A stretch of 64,000 bases of DNA from Diadema setosum (GCA_033980235.1 CM067067.1:37055200-37119199); one strand, 5' to 3'; counted from the first letter of the stretch, positions 1-12,554 are shown. A program made the numbers and translations. Notes: generated by a model from the sequence alone, not told the origin.

Positions 1-1479
1 TCATATTTGCCCATGTACCATAGCAACCTGAGTTTTTGTGCTATTTGTTCTGAAATTCAAAGCTTAGAAACTGGTTCCTCTGATGCCAATGACTGATTTC
101 AAAGTTTTTCAACCAACCAACATTTTTTATTCTTAGAGAAGTGAAAGCGTGCCATCACAAGAACTGCGATAGTAGCAGGAATGAACAGTAGATTATTCAA
201 ATCATGATATTTGATCAGTAATTTTGCATTTCACAGTCTTACATGAAGCTTGCAGCAATGTAAGCCTATTTTCCAGTTCACATCCCTGTCTGTTTGTACA
301 GCTGTTTTGAGGGAAAAAAGGGACTGGTGAAATAGCATGATATTATATGTTCATACAAGAGGTATGTAATGACATTTTGTATTTATCTGTGCAACTTCTG
401 AGTTCATGAGTTATGAATTGTTTTCTACCATCTGATGTATTACGAAGACTTCCAGCCTCCACAATTTGATTGATCCACGCGAGATTCAGCTGACTACTAA
501 AGGCTCATGAAAATGTTAGAATCCCTAATGTAGTGTGTGCACTTTCAGATATTCTCCATGCTGAATTTTGCAATAAATTTTCCCTTAAGAGCGAGAAACC
601 GAGAGTTGCTAACAAAAGGCCCCTGAAACACGACTGAAGGGGGACCATTGTGTAGCACAGATTAAATAATGAAAGTGAAAATGCTGCCCCAAAGCTGACA
701 AAGGTAAACAGTAGCTTTTCATTGGTATGACAGCTAGTGCTCTATCAAGAACTTGTAGAACCTACACTGTATATTGACCAAGGTTACTTTTGGTTCATGG
801 GAAAATTACTGTATGTTGTTAAATGTGTCAGTGTAATTGTGAAGTATTTAATGCGCTTAGTCCCTGGATGACCTCCAAAACCCATGTAAGAATTGCTTTG
901 TAAATATAAATGTAAAGTATATTATCGAACAAACTACTGTATTGCAACTGTATTTATTTCTCATAAGACTTTTTCCCTTGAATTCCTGTAACAGCAATGA
1001 AATACATTGCTGCTTGTTGGAAGATAAAATGTGAGTACAGCCAACCTTGCCTATAAAAGTCGAATCTATTCGGACTGAAGAAATAGCTTTTGACTTAGAG
1101 AGAATTCAACTTCTGATGGATTAAAATCAAGAGAATATAAAGAGAAGAGGACTTAAAAAGACCTTTGACTTACTCAAGGCGATTATTCAACTAATGCAAG
1201 GTAAGCAAGGTTGACTGTACTTTGATTTGTGAGTGTGTGTGTGTGTGTTTGTGTGTGTGTGCCATACAAGGCCATGTATTATATTTATTATATTTATTAT
1301 ATTGTGACATTTTTTTTTCAAAATAACATCAATGTTGATGTCAGATAATATAGGAACATTATTTTGGATAACATTAATACTTGTAATGTTTTGAATCTCA
1401 AATCAGTAACTTTTTGATGTTTGGAATGGAATTAGGAGAATTTTGAATTGAGATATAAGGTCCCATCACCCATGGGTCA

Positions 1480-1585
1480 ATACATACATACACCTTGCAG
1501 GGGCCGCGGAATGTTTGTTAGTGTGGGGGCTGCCGGACCGGATCCCCCCCCCCTTTAGACGCATTGGCGTAGCCAGGATATGATC

Positions 1586-1620
<35 letters not shown>

Positions 1621-2800
1621 TACTATATGCGAGAGGGGGAGGGTGTGTCCCCCTCCCACGGTGAGAAGTTTTTACATTTTGATGTTGTAAATGGTGCAAT
1701 TTGATGCATGCTTTTGCATGTTTTGCCCCACTTGTTTAAGGTAGTAGGATGTTTGATGTGGATTATTATTGAACAATTTGCCTATAAAGTGGTAGCATCC
1801 AAATAAACTTGTATTAATTCTTACAATGAATTTCATGAACGCTGTCGGTTAAGCAATCAAACAGAAAAGGCATGCACACGAGGGTGTACATAAGGGATAT
1901 TTCTCCTCCAACATGAAGGTGATTTTACATTTTCAGACCTGAAATTCAGTGATCTGGTGCAAACTTTTGGTGCAGTACTTGGAATTTTTTTCTAGCTCCC
2001 CCCCCCCCCCCCCAAAAAAAAAAATAATGGAAATAATTCATTTTTTTTTTCTTCAGGGAAGTGTTAATAACAAAGTCACAGAATTTGGCTGTTATTCTGA
2101 GTGTGCATCATCTCTGTGTATGTGCAAAATCTAGTGAGGTAGAGCTTAGGGGAGGATGTGGAAGAGGATGCCCCTCCCTATTGACGGAGCTTTTTGCGTT
2201 TTTAAAATTGAAATAAAGCAATCTGAAGCACTTTTTTGTGGGAAATTCGGAAATTGTCATTCCCCAAAAGTATCCTAAGTCTATAGAGGGGACCAATCAA
2301 CAGGAGGGTGGCAAGATGCCCCTCCCATATTCGAGGAAGTTTTTTTTTTTTTTTTTTTTCATTTTAGAACTGAAATTCAGCTTGGGCACTTTTCTGTTGG
2401 AATATCTGGAAATTTGTCATTAAGAGAACTCCAAGTCTGTGAAGGAGACAGCAGGAGGATGAGAGAGGGGATAAGCCAGGGCTATTCCCCCTCCTACATG
2501 AGGGAGATTCTGTATTTTCTGATTGCAGTTAAACGTTTTGCTGCACCCATTTTGTGGCATATATTTGGAGAATTCAAAGTGTAGCCATTGTCTACTTGTA
2601 TGCACAGGGCGGGGGGGGGGGGGGGGGGCAAACTGGGAGAAAGCGTGGAAGAGTGCTATCCCCACCCTTCCGTACGAGGGAGCTTTTGCCTTTTTAAAGT
2701 TGAAATTGAGATATCTCGTTTATATACACATATTTGATGGAATATTCAGGAAATTATTCCCCCCCCCCCCCCAAAAAAAAAAAAAAAATGATCGGGGGAA
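1480..2800. repeat. Diverged tandem repeat with G/C and A/T runs
   Basis: Related units of roughly 150-180 bp recur here. Each has a core like CTGAAATTCAG, a motif like GGAATATCTGGAAA, and a stretch like CCCCTCC followed by a GAGGGAG-like motif; cores lie near 1939, 2208, 2370, 2519 and 2699. The 5' part holds GGCGTAGCCAGGAT followed by a long G run. The same array is in copy B (about 43390-44740), and an inverted relative lies at 29800-29900. No protein is encoded: the proline-rich reading frames come from homopolymers. Confidence 0.7.
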
Positions 2801-3835
2801 CTGAGAGAGGAAAGGGTTGATGAAAAGGGGATATTTTCCTTGTACATGAAAGAACTATTGATTTTTTGGAATGTAAGTGGTGCTTAGACGGGAACTTTAT
2901 GTAAGGGAGGAATCTTAGGAAATTCAAATTTAAGTGAGCATTGTGATTTTTTTCCCCTTTTTTTTCTTCCTTTTTTTTCTTTTTTTTTCTTTTTTTTTTC
3001 ACGAACCAAAAGTGTGGGGGGGGGGGGGGGGGGGGCTGCAGCCCCCCTGGTTTCCGCAGCCCCTGCCTTGTACATACATACATACATACAACATACATAC
3101 ATACATACATGCATACCTACAAAAATTGTAGGTAGATACATACTCCTCTTTGCACAAGATTTTGATGTAAAAGGTAGTGTGGCATCATACTAGATATATT
3201 TAACACATTTTCTGTAATTCTTGTATGCAAGCCTTTAATCTTGAAGGGGAATGAAACCCAGATATACATGTGGATTGAGTGAATGCTGCAATATATTAGT
3301 AGAACACATCAGATTGAGGAAAAAAGTTTGAGGAAAAATCAAACAAATCCATTCTAAAGTTATGAATTTTTAAAGTTTCAGTGCCGCCATTGCTGAATGA
3401 GAAGACTGCTGCAATTTGCAATGCCATGCATGGAAAGTGTTTACTACAAAGATAATAGAATTCCACAAAATGTGTACGCAGGAGCGCAAGAGTTCAGCTT
3501 CAAAGCTGTTATAGCTTTTTTTTTTTTTTTGGGGGGGGGGGAGGTTGATTTTCAGCTTATTTTTTGCTTTTCGGGCTCTTCCTCTGCTCTGCAACGTAAT
3601 GTAGGAGCTGTTGTGACATCAGCTATGATGTTGATTTTCTTATATTTTCTTTACATATTGCTTTCCAAATGTGACAAACATTCTGAAAATCCTGCAGGTT
3701 GTCTCACCTAATGCTTGACATTTGAACTTCAAGCACCCTGTGCTGGCTTGAGCTGAAATTTTGTGGAGATGGGACGTGTAGGCATGCAAAGCATGCAACA
3801 TTTGACCTTTGTAACATTCATACAGAGAAGAAATA

Positions 3836-4239
3836 TACTGTATATGCTATATATGTAGCAAGTTTATTTATTTTTTAATTTTGTAATTTTTCTTTTATTT
3901 TGGAGAATCAGGAATTCCAACAATTTCAGGAATGGTTAGATTTGTAATCATGGAATAGAGCAATGGATGGAGGAATGTATGTGTGCTGTTTCCATTCATG
4001 TCAGAATCAGGGGGGCACTTCATGAAGCATTTTGTCCGACAAACTTGTCAGACCAATTTGCTCTCAGCCAATCAGATGCAAGGATTTCAGTAGCTTGTAA
4101 CAGTTTGTCAGAAAAATATCCAACCAAAACGCTTCATGAAATGCCCCCAGAGCTAATATTTTCATGTGTTGATAAATTTGCAAAAAGCACCCGATACAAA
4201 ATTTGCAAAAAATAAAAACACTGCCAAATATATGGTTTA
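3836..4239. mobile_element. TA-flanked MITE, right end lost in gap
   Basis: Begins TACTGTATATGC and matches the complete element at 45567-45968, whose right end is the inverted form. Here the right terminus is cut by the N gap just after ATATATGGTTTA. A second, unrelated inverted-repeat element is nested inside at 4011-4148. Confidence 0.75.
4011..4148. mobile_element. Nested 138-bp MITE with 24-bp TIRs
   Basis: Left end GGGGGCACTTCATGAAGC and right end GCTTCATGAAATGCCCCC are inverted repeats of each other. The element sits inside the TACTGTA-type MITE. The relative at 60004-60227 lacks it and reads continuously across the site (ATCAGAGTCAATATT), so it works as an empty site. Confidence 0.75.
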
Positions 4240-4439
4240 NNNNNNNNNNNNNNNNNNNNNNNNNNNNNNNNNNNNNNNNNNNNNNNNNNNNNNNNNNNNN
4301 NNNNNNNNNNNNNNNNNNNNNNNNNNNNNNNNNNNNNNNNNNNNNNNNNNNNNNNNNNNNNNNNNNNNNNNNNNNNNNNNNNNNNNNNNNNNNNNNNNNN
4401 NNNNNNNNNNNNNNNNNNNNNNNNNNNNNNNNNNNNNNN
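4240..4439. other. Assembly gap (200 N)
   Basis: Exactly 200 unknown bases. The round length suggests a placeholder rather than a measured distance. The sequence on the left belongs to the duplicated segment; the sequence on the right does not match what follows copy B after 45961. The two sides may therefore not be true neighbours. Confidence 0.99.
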
Positions 4440-4789
4440 TTTATGATGAAAATAAGAAATAAAAACTGTCAAAAGAATCTTTGAATCTGTGCATCTACGA
4501 TAGTTATGTGAAGTATGCATTTGTTATGTTTGATCATGTGCAAATTATTTCATTTCACAAGAGGATGATACAAACATACAAATTCTTGTATATCAGAATA
4601 TTGTATTTATTGCAGTTAATATCATTGTTCTGAGAAAACATGTTTGCCATAGTATTCATTACAAATGAAATGAAACTCCGTGTGTTATGTAGTATTTCAT
4701 TTCAGTAGAAGGTATTGAGTGTTTTGAAACTGATGGAAAATTTCTTTTCTAACGTCAGCCTTTTTTTTCTTTCTCTTAAATCCAAACAG

Positions 4790-5014
4790 AACAAGGTGAA
4801 TGTGAACATCGCCGACGCCGACGGGCGGACAGCACTGGCCTACGCCAAGAGCGTGGGAGCCGACGACTGCATCAAGGTGCTCATCCAGAACGGTTGCCAG
4901 GACGACAACAACTACAACAACTGCAATGTGAACAACAGCACACTGCTCAGGGTGCCGCCAGGCCCCGGGAGGGGCCACCATGGCAGCGGGGACAAAGTCT
5001 CGAGTATTATCTGA
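4790..5014 (+). CDS. Last exon of ankyrin-repeat protein, AGAP-like
   Basis: A pyrimidine tract and CAG acceptor end at 4789, and the open frame runs in phase 0 to TGA at 5012-5014 (74 residues). The first part reads as the end of an ankyrin repeat: an NIADADGRTALAYAK stretch, then DDCIKVLIQNGCQ. This pattern, with GC just after the last helix, resembles the C-terminal ankyrin repeats of AGAP (centaurin-gamma) ArfGAPs, which act on Arf GTPases at endosomal and Golgi membranes. The tail is Asn-rich, then Gly/Pro/Arg-rich. The exon is clearly richer in G+C than its surroundings. Upstream exons (GTPase-like, PH and ArfGAP domains if it is AGAP) are not in the window and would lie beyond the gap. 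The ankyrin assignment is firm; the AGAP assignment is probable only. Confidence 0.6.
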   Translation, partial: NKVNVNIADADGRTALAYAKSVGADDCIKVLIQNGCQDDNNYNNCNVNNSTLLRVPPGPGRGHHGSGDKVSSII

Positions 5015-8000
5015 GGACAGTGGCCCTGACCAGTTATGGTCGGAAGAGAGGAAATGGAGCAATTTTTGATGTGAGGGAGCGTGTTGTTTCGTAAACCCTC
5101 CAACTACCACTAGCATCCACACTACTCGGGATGTTATGGGTAGTCTTAAAGGAGTGCGTTGACTGTATGAACTGGATAATCCCTCATCTCACAAGCATTC
5201 AGGGGTTCACCACTTCAAACATCCAATGATGACTCCCGAGGCTCCTCGTGGTCTTGAGAACGAGTGATTTCTGTATCAACACTGATGTCGAGTGAGCGGC
5301 AAAAAACATGTTGGAAGACTTCAGAGGAGGGGCGTGATGTTAGGATGTTACATCATTAAAAATAAAGAGAGAGAGAGAGAGAGAGAAAAGAAATATGATT
5401 AAGCAGAGAGATGAGAGAGAGAGAGAGAGAGAATTCAGTGTGAAAGTTCCTTGAGAGGGGTCTTTTATGATTGCTGTTTTGTGTGAGGAAATGAAGAACC
5501 CATCTATTTATTTCTGTAGACATTGTGATGAGTGTATGTACTGATGTGGACAATCAAGCGGAATTGAGCAAATGAGGCAGTTTCCACAAGGCAGTAACAG
5601 TATTTTTCAGTTGGCAGTTTTCCACAGATATATTCGACAAGGTGCGTAATAAAAGTATACGGCTTTCTTGCATTCCCCATGACATCACTACATAATATTG
5701 ACTGAAGCCAAATTGGAGTTCTGGTTAAAATGATGACTGTAAGTCTGTCGCATGGCCTTGTCACATTGATATGCATTGGCCTGCCATAGCAGAAAGACAA
5801 CATATTTCCGCTTCTCTCTGGCTGCATGTGTGTTTGTATGTTTGTGTATTTGTAGGTTTGCGTGTGGTGACTGTAAGTGTCCAAAAATTATTGAATTGTA
5901 TGTAAACATACAAGATATAACAGTTTCAATGTTTTAGTACACTACGGAAAAAAGTTGTCTAATGTCAAAATGTAGATTACGAATAGGATTAGCAAACAGG
6001 TGTGAGATATCATACAGAATTGGGTCTGAAGAAGCCAAAAACATTCTGTTTAGTGGATATAGCCACTTGTCGTGTTTAAAATGGCACCTACACTTGTATC
6101 TGATATTTTAAAGAAAACAGAGATAGGATAGCAACAGGATGCCCACATAATGGAAGGCGTTGGACATACGCCATCGGTTGATGACAAGTTTGAGGCCAGA
6201 AATTCGTCCAAAAGCACGACACTTTCAGGATTCTGAGAGAAATTTCATGACCCGTCTGCAGAGATGGGGTTTGTGACAGAAGCAAGAGATTAAAGTAATG
6301 AACAGCTTTGCTCGATGAGAATGGCTGTCAGGTCAAAGGTTAACCTCGAGGAGAAAATGAAAGAGATGATACACTAGATACAACTCGTTGGAATTGTCCC
6401 TTGCCAGTAACGGAAGTCAAAGCGAAGTTATTCTTTTCCTTATTTAATCGTGCAATGTGTTTATCTTTGCATTTTGTATCGTTTTGTTTTTCTGAAAAAG
6501 TTGTCACTGAGGTATTGCCTAGCATCCCTGGTGATTTCTAAATTTGAAAGATTTGTAGAAGTTTTAGATTCATTGTTTTGTGTAAGTTTCATAGATTCTT
6601 TAATACCTGTAAGCGTGTGCAGGACATAGCAACTTCTTTTCTTCTCTCAAAAGCTCCAAGAGTAGAGAAAATGCATACAGGTGTTTGTATGAACTATATC
6701 ATGTCACCTGTGATGTGCTATAAGATGTTTGGCAAAATTCGCTCAGCAAATTTGACATGTGCTTGATATCATTTTTTTCTTATTTCAGCTTATAAGTTTT
6801 GGTCACTGCCATATACTTCAAACTGTTTACATTTTGTTCCATTGTACTGTTTGATGTAATTGGGAGAAATATAGACAAGATTGAGGCAAAATTACCATGT
6901 GTGTGTGTGTGGAAGAAAAGAATTTGAAATGGGAAGGTAGAATGTTTGGAATGAGAAGATTAGGGCAGTTTGCTGGACTGACCACTGGGCAACCTATTGT
7001 AGTTCTCAGTACCTAATTTGTTATTTCATTGGAAGGGATGACCCAAGCAGTAACCAGATGTGAGAGGCTTACTATACATCTGTCCATCGTAAAAATATAT
7101 TTCCCTTTGTAAGTATGTATAAAACATATGCACAGACAGAGCAGTATATGAACCAATTCACTTTATTATGTCCTATGTCTTAGGTTTATTCAAGTGTACA
7201 GTCAAACATATCTCAGTAGCCACTTGTACAAGGTTGTCACAGTTTGTTATTTAGGGCTTTTCGATTTTCGCGTCCACGTTGTGGACTACGACGACATGCT
7301 GACGTCATTTGAAGAAGTCGCGCATTCTCCAGGTTCACTAGCGCATTCAGTACAAGAATCAAGAAAGCATGTATGAAGGATTTCACAGTCTCAAAATGGA
7401 TTCTGACTATTAAATTGATGTAACAAGTGGACCGCAACCATCTGGCACTACTAGAGAACTAGAACGTCATTCTTGTTCACACAATCGAAAGTTCCCGATA
7501 GCTTATGGCATCGTTTCTGTACATAGCAGCCTTTGCTGTAAGCAGTCAAGTGTGTATTGTGGTCAGTGTACTTATTCCCATTGAGTGACCAATATATGCA
7601 AAGTTAGCTGGTACATGTACAAACTTGTAGTTGCTCCATAGGTTCGTTGTGCTATCATGTGAAAATTTCATGGCAAACCACACTGTGCACATCTCATCTA
7701 TGCATTCATCTTGAGACTGAGTGTGAATCAGATGATTTTATTGAAGTGAATTTGATGAAACAGGAGTAAAATGTGTATGAAGACACCTCTGTCAAAGCAT
7801 TTAGGCTAGAAAATGTCCTACCATCCAAAGTCGTGTTGTATTTTAACTTTGCATCCACCAATGACCACCCAAGTATATATGTGCATTTTGTACATCTATC
7901 ATGAAAACCACATTACAGTATTATGCTATCCAGTGTTCTCTGTATCGCCCAGCCCAGGTTGTTACTGTCAACTTCATAGTGAGCTGAGGGCCCTCCTTTC

Positions 8001-9490
8001 AGTCCCAAACTGATGTATTGTCAGACCATTCCCCTTATTATTTCCGAGGTCGGCTTTCACCTCGAGAGATTAATTCGTTCAACTGTTGTCATTGTCTTCT
8101 ATTGCGAATTTTCTCACATTGCTGTTTCAATGAAGATGAACAAATTTGAGCTGCAAAGTGCGACTTGAAAATATACAGGATCAAAAAAACATTTGTTCAG
8201 TCTTCTTCTCATTCGAGAATATTGGCCAGTGGGCCCATGCCTTGCTTCAAGCAGTGACCATATACACATAACTAAAGGCAGAGGGAAAAAAACAAAGAAG
8301 AAGTGTATCAGCTATGAATTTGGTGTTTTCTTCTGTACTGCAGCTATCTACAACTGCGATTCTCTTAATTTTGAGTGGATGATTTTTGAAATAATTATGT
8401 GAACTGTGTGATGAGTCAGATTTGTTCAATGCTTGTGTGTCTTGAGTAAAAAGTAGAAAATACTGGGAGGAAAGAAAGTGTGAGTGATCTGTGTATGTAC
8501 TCTGTATGTGGTAGTGAAGGAAATTTGTCGTTTAATTTTGACTCTATCTTGCCATGAACAGTAAGTGGGGAATTTTGACAGGGAAGGAAAAAAAAAATAG
8601 GAGAGAGAAAAAAACAAAAAAAAAAACAAAATGCAATGCAATTAAGTATTGGTGTGAAATGATACTTATGAGGAAGAAATGAAGCCTCATCAAGAATCAG
8701 AAACTGTTTTTGTGTGATGAGAAACGTGAGCTGCCAAGCTCGCCACAATCTTGATAACAAACAGATGTTGTCTACCATGCCTGTACATATTTTAATCTTG
8801 TCCATGTTATATATTATGAAATATAATGTACATTGCAAACGTCTGTTTCGGAAAATTCCATGAACTTGTAAAATTACGTGTACAGTGTATAAACTGTGAT
8901 TTCAAATTGCAAAGATGCAGAGCACACGACGAGAAAGTGGTCGTACTTGAAAGTACATAGGCATTTAGATTTCTGAGAATCAAAACAGTTGAAGACTCTA
9001 GTTTCAATTGGTAACAGTGAAGTAGAATTTGATGTCATTGACGTTTCGGATGATATATATTGTCCACAGTGTGTTGTGTGTTTTCGAGATGCGTCATTTC
9101 ATCATGACCGCAAAGAGGTGGAAATGTTCTCCTACAAATGCAATATCTGGCTATTTTACTCTCGATGCGTTTTGTAATACATGCTGTACTAATGAATTAT
9201 TTTTGAGCTATCAATTTTCTTTTGTAGTGGTCAGAGTCAGTATTTTTGAGGGAAAACATTTCCATTCTTGTGATAACGTTCTACGGTGTTTTTGTCATGG
9301 AGAAGTGGCATTTTTGTCTCCACAAACTTTTTTTCTTTTTTTTTATTTTCTTTTTTTGGAAAGCCTGCACAAGGCCATGGTTGAAAAATTATGTATTTGT
9401 GAACACAACACAAAAGGTACATAAGGGAAGATATGAAAAAGAAATCAACTAAGATAATGAAATAAATGATTACATTAGTATATATTATGG
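5015..9490 (+). other. Probable long 3' UTR / intergenic, no gene seen
   Basis: No convincing coding exon follows the ankyrin stop codon. The region is AT-rich, with a GA microsatellite at 5364-5432 and short runs. AATAAA-type signals occur near 5360 and near 9466 (AATGAAATAAATGATT), so a long 3' UTR is possible. The reading frames here are short and lack splice support or family resemblance. Confidence 0.4.
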
Positions 9491-9651
9491 AAGTGAAGAC
9501 GCTGTTATTGACCCCTCTTTTTTCGCTGTGTGTATCTAGTTGTACTTTTTAAAGTTTTTGGACAAAGATATGAAGACTTGTTGCATGATATGCCTCAAAT
9601 TTATTAAAGTCCAAAATTGTATTGACAAAAAGAGTGATTACAGATAAACTG

Positions 9652-9653
<2 letters not shown>

Positions 9654-9686
<33 letters not shown>
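9654..9686. repeat. (TG)n microsatellite
   Basis: An uninterrupted TG dinucleotide tract. Confidence 0.95.
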
Positions 9687-9687
<1 letters not shown>

Positions 9688-9858
9688 ACAGATGGATAGG
9701 TATATGAATAGATGTGTACTTATTTTTTTTTCTTTATTTATTCATTTATTAATGTATTCACTCATCCATTCATTTGTTTGTTCACCTGTGTATATTTATT
9801 TATTCATAATCTATTTAGTAATACATTCTATAATTTTTATCATTATTTATTTCCCTGT

Positions 9859-9950
9859 TTACCCGTTGAGGACGGTTTGATTTTGCTACAACACGCATTT
9901 CCCATAGACACCTACTGGAGTATACTCTGGACTCGTCCTCAATGGGTTAA
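9859..9950. mobile_element. 92-bp MITE, TTAA-type ends
   Basis: Left ACCCGTTGAGGACG is the inverse of right CGTCCTCAATGGGTTAA, with one mismatch and a degraded left TTAA. It is too short to encode anything. TTAA flanks are typical of piggyBac- and Kolobok-type mobilisation. Confidence 0.7.
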
Positions 9951-10459
9951 TATGTCATATGTCAGTATGTCATATGACATATGTTAATATGACATATGTT
10001 AATATAGTGATTATGTTAATATGTTAATATATGTTAATATGACATATGTTAATATATGTTAATATGTTAATATATGAAGGGTTTGTTTGCAAAAACCGAT
10101 AAGTCCATTTTTAAAGATTTTGAAGTACGATCTCTGCCATAAAGTACAAAATAATACCTTTTAAATGAGATATTGGTCACTACATATAAAGGCATATTTT
10201 TGAAGTTATGGTCAAAAGAAGCAAAAATTTTCTTACTATTCTCTTTATTTTTCTTGACCTTTTATCGCAAGTATCTCCATTTGGCAAATATGGACTTATC
10301 GGTTTTTGCAAACAAACTCTTCATATGTTAATATGACATATGTTAATATGACATATTGACATAATATTATGTTATGACATAATATGACATATTGACATAT
10401 TATGTCATGACATAATATGACATATTGACATATGTTAATATGTCATATGTCATAATGTC
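9950..10459. repeat. ATATGTTAAT / ATATGACAT minisatellite, split by a MITE
   Basis: Repeats of ATATGTTAAT and ATATGACAT fill 9950-10072 and 10327-10459. The two halves are one array interrupted by the inverted-repeat element at 10073-10326. The second half also contains small TATGTCATGACATA-type palindromes. Confidence 0.9.
10073..10326. mobile_element. 254-bp MITE inserted in minisatellite
   Basis: The ends are about 36-bp inverted repeats: the left contains TTTGCAAAAACCGATAAGTCC and the right contains GGACTTATCGGTTTTTGCAA. Both outer ends read ATATGAAG or its complement. It encodes nothing. Confidence 0.85.
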
Positions 10460-10849
10460 ATCAAGGGCAACAATCTACTTAAAAACATAAAACAGATATT
10501 CACTTCTGCATCACATGTACAGTGTGAATCACTCTAAAGCAGATTGATGAATATTTGAAGTAAGTGCAGAGCCTTCAAAAAAGATGCATTGAATATGAAG
10601 TCCAGCTATTTGCATGACAAAAGCATGTTCACCGAGGATTTTGTCTGTACAGTTGGAAGGAAATAGTCATGTTAAAACTTGTGCTGAAAAGTCTTACATA
10701 GTAGACGTGTGAACACAATCATCCAAATTGTTTCTTTCTGATTGACAGTGCAATTTATCTCATCATTCGGGCAAAATGATAAACTGAACTTTTGCTTAGC
10801 ATTTTTCTCTAGCTGCCCATCCTCTTCATCGTTCCATCGAGCTCTTAAT

Positions 10850-10917
10850 TTATCCATCCATCCATCTAGCCATCCATCTATCTATCCATCTATTCATCTA
10901 TCTATCCCTCTATCCTT
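10850..10917. repeat. (CCAT/CTAT)n tetranucleotide repeat
   Basis: Imperfect CCAT and CTAT tetranucleotide units in a row. Confidence 0.9.
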
Positions 10918-11256
10918 TCTTCTGTATAATTATTTCCTTCCTTTACAGTTTATGTAATGAAAGCTTGAATGCAGAAGGGGCCATTTTGTATTTGTTTGTT
11001 TGTTTGTTCATTTATAAACACCAGACAGTGGAAGTGCAACATTTATACAAACACACATAATGAAGCCAGCTATCTCAAAATTGTTTTTATTCATTAAGCA
11101 CATTTCGTTTTTTTTTTTATACAAATTACTACAAGCCAAAAATGAACAAAAAATATGCCTAGACGAGATCTAATTGATCTATCTGTCAATGTTAACACAA
11201 ACACATTAACACAAACCAATTATATTTCATCCATACATTGCAAAAAATACCTTCTT

Positions 11257-11422
11257 CAGGGCTCCACACTAACTTTTATTTTTGGTGGCCGAAAGGCAAA
11301 CATCCGACCTTTTTTGGTGGCCCGATCAGGCCACCAAATTCTTCATTTCTGAAATTTTGGTGGCCCGACGTGCGTTTTTGGTGGCCCCAGGTCACCGGGC
11401 CACCGTTAGTGTCGAGCCCTGC
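11257..11422. mobile_element. 166-bp MITE with CAGGG ends
   Basis: Left end CAGGGCTCCACACTAAC and right end GTTAGTGTCGAGCCCTG are inverted with one mismatch. The interior repeats TTTTGGTGGCC four times. CAGGG termini occur in hAT- and Kolobok-related elements; no clear target duplication was identified, so the superfamily stays open. Confidence 0.8.
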
Positions 11423-11664
11423 CTTTTTACTTTAGTGAAATATTTCATCATTTTGAAATAAGAATTTTTCAATTTTGCATTTGCATTTTACTCTTTATTT
11501 TCCTAAATTCATATCAATATACACAAACAAGTGGATTTTTTTATAGTAAATAAAAAAAAAAATGAATCTGAACATGTCTGCATGTAATGAACCGGAAAGT
11601 TAAATTTTGATTAAACTTTTAGAAGGTTCTGTGTTGTTTCTTTCAAGATTAATCATTGCTCCAA

Positions 11665-11775
11665 TGGTTTGGTTTGGTTTGGTTTGGTTTGGTTTGATTT
11701 GGTTTGGTTTGGTTTGGTTTGGTTTGGTTTGGTTTGGTTTGGTTTGGTTTGGTTTGGTTTGGTTTGGTTTGGTTT
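11665..11775. repeat. (GGTTT)n pentanucleotide array
   Basis: About 22 copies of GGTTT with a single G-to-A change. The frames crossing it read as simple peptide repeats and are not genes. Confidence 0.97.
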
Positions 11776-12407
11776 ATGGGTTGAGGTTGTACAAATACCC
11801 TGTCACTTGTTGGACGTTTAACTGAATCTACCCGGATGTATACCTCTCGCATTATACTACTGCTCTTATTTCAGAACTTCTGAAGCCCCTGAAGACCTTC
11901 TCTGTGTATGCGCCGTTTTAGAATTGAATATTTAAGTATGGGGGCAGGTATTCTATGTGAAAATACTTCTTTTTTTTTTTTCATTTTGTATTATTGTGAC
12001 GTCAAGATAATAGGTAGATATTCATTGTGGTGAGAAATCTAATACAGTGTAATGCATTTCTCTAACAGTGGATTGAATTTTATGTCACCAAGCACATTCA
12101 GCTGCGTAAGACATGACCACAAACATTTTACACCCTTACAAATTCTAATCTAATGTCTGCATGTAATGAACCAGATAGTAAACAGTTTAATCCTTGTGCA
12201 ATATAGATTACAATCTAATGGAGATGAGATTCAAACAGTTACCTTGGAAACGACACTATGCGAAATGAATACTAGTTTAAATATGCATACACGTGTACAT
12301 GACAAAATCGCCTCTATGTTATGTTGGACGCGTTTAATAGACAGCAGCGGCTGAAACCCTCTCTCGCTCGGTCCCCGTTATGACGTCATACTTGAGGAGG
12401 GATTCAC

Positions 12408-12554
12408 TCATTTCTTGCCGAAGAGGGCGAGGAGGAAGAGGAAGAGGTTGACGATGTCGATGTAGAGATTCAGGGCAGCGAAGATGTACTCCTCCGGCGA
12501 CACGGCGTATTTGTGACGGCCGCCCAGCAAGAGTTGTGTGTCGAACACGATGTA
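12408..12554 (-). CDS. TMBIM/LFG: TMBIM last exon (residues 184-231)
   Basis: The acceptor is at 12555-12556 (TTCGTAG) and the stop is TGA at 12410-12408. Encodes [22 protein letters not shown] and the final helix around [11 protein letters not shown], ending GKK. This is the strongest family match in the gene. Confidence 0.96.
   Translation of the reverse strand, partial: YIVFDTQLLLGGRHKYAVSPEEYIFAALNLYIDIVNLFLFLLALFGKK

Larger units (their letters stand above)
1..4239. repeat. 4.2-kb duplicated segment, copy A
   Basis: This segment matches 41897-45961 almost base for base, in the same orientation, from the first base of the window to the last base before the N gap. Differences are scattered substitutions, homopolymer-length changes and a few large indels: about 380 bases around 2785-3165 are present only here, and the other copy carries an extra 186-bp insertion and an extra 37-bp stretch near 43541. 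No coding exon is seen. Copy B lies just downstream of the DNAJC9 stop codon, so this copy should also be DNAJC9 3' flank. Its left end runs off the window. True duplication and a haplotype placed twice cannot be separated here. Confidence 0.95.

Noticed and set aside
2754..3141. Lys- and Pro-rich frames
   Set aside because: Direct translation of A, T, C and G homopolymers and ACAT repeats.
4134..4520. Frames running through the N gap
   Set aside because: Unknown bases cannot be translated; the flanks are repeat DNA.
7194..7437. Overlapping frames with a GC-richer patch near 7270-7330
   Set aside because: No splice sites, family match or consistent frame; probably 3' UTR.
11649..11852. Frames with QTKPN or WFGLV repeats
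   Set aside because: Translation of the (GGTTT)n microsatellite.
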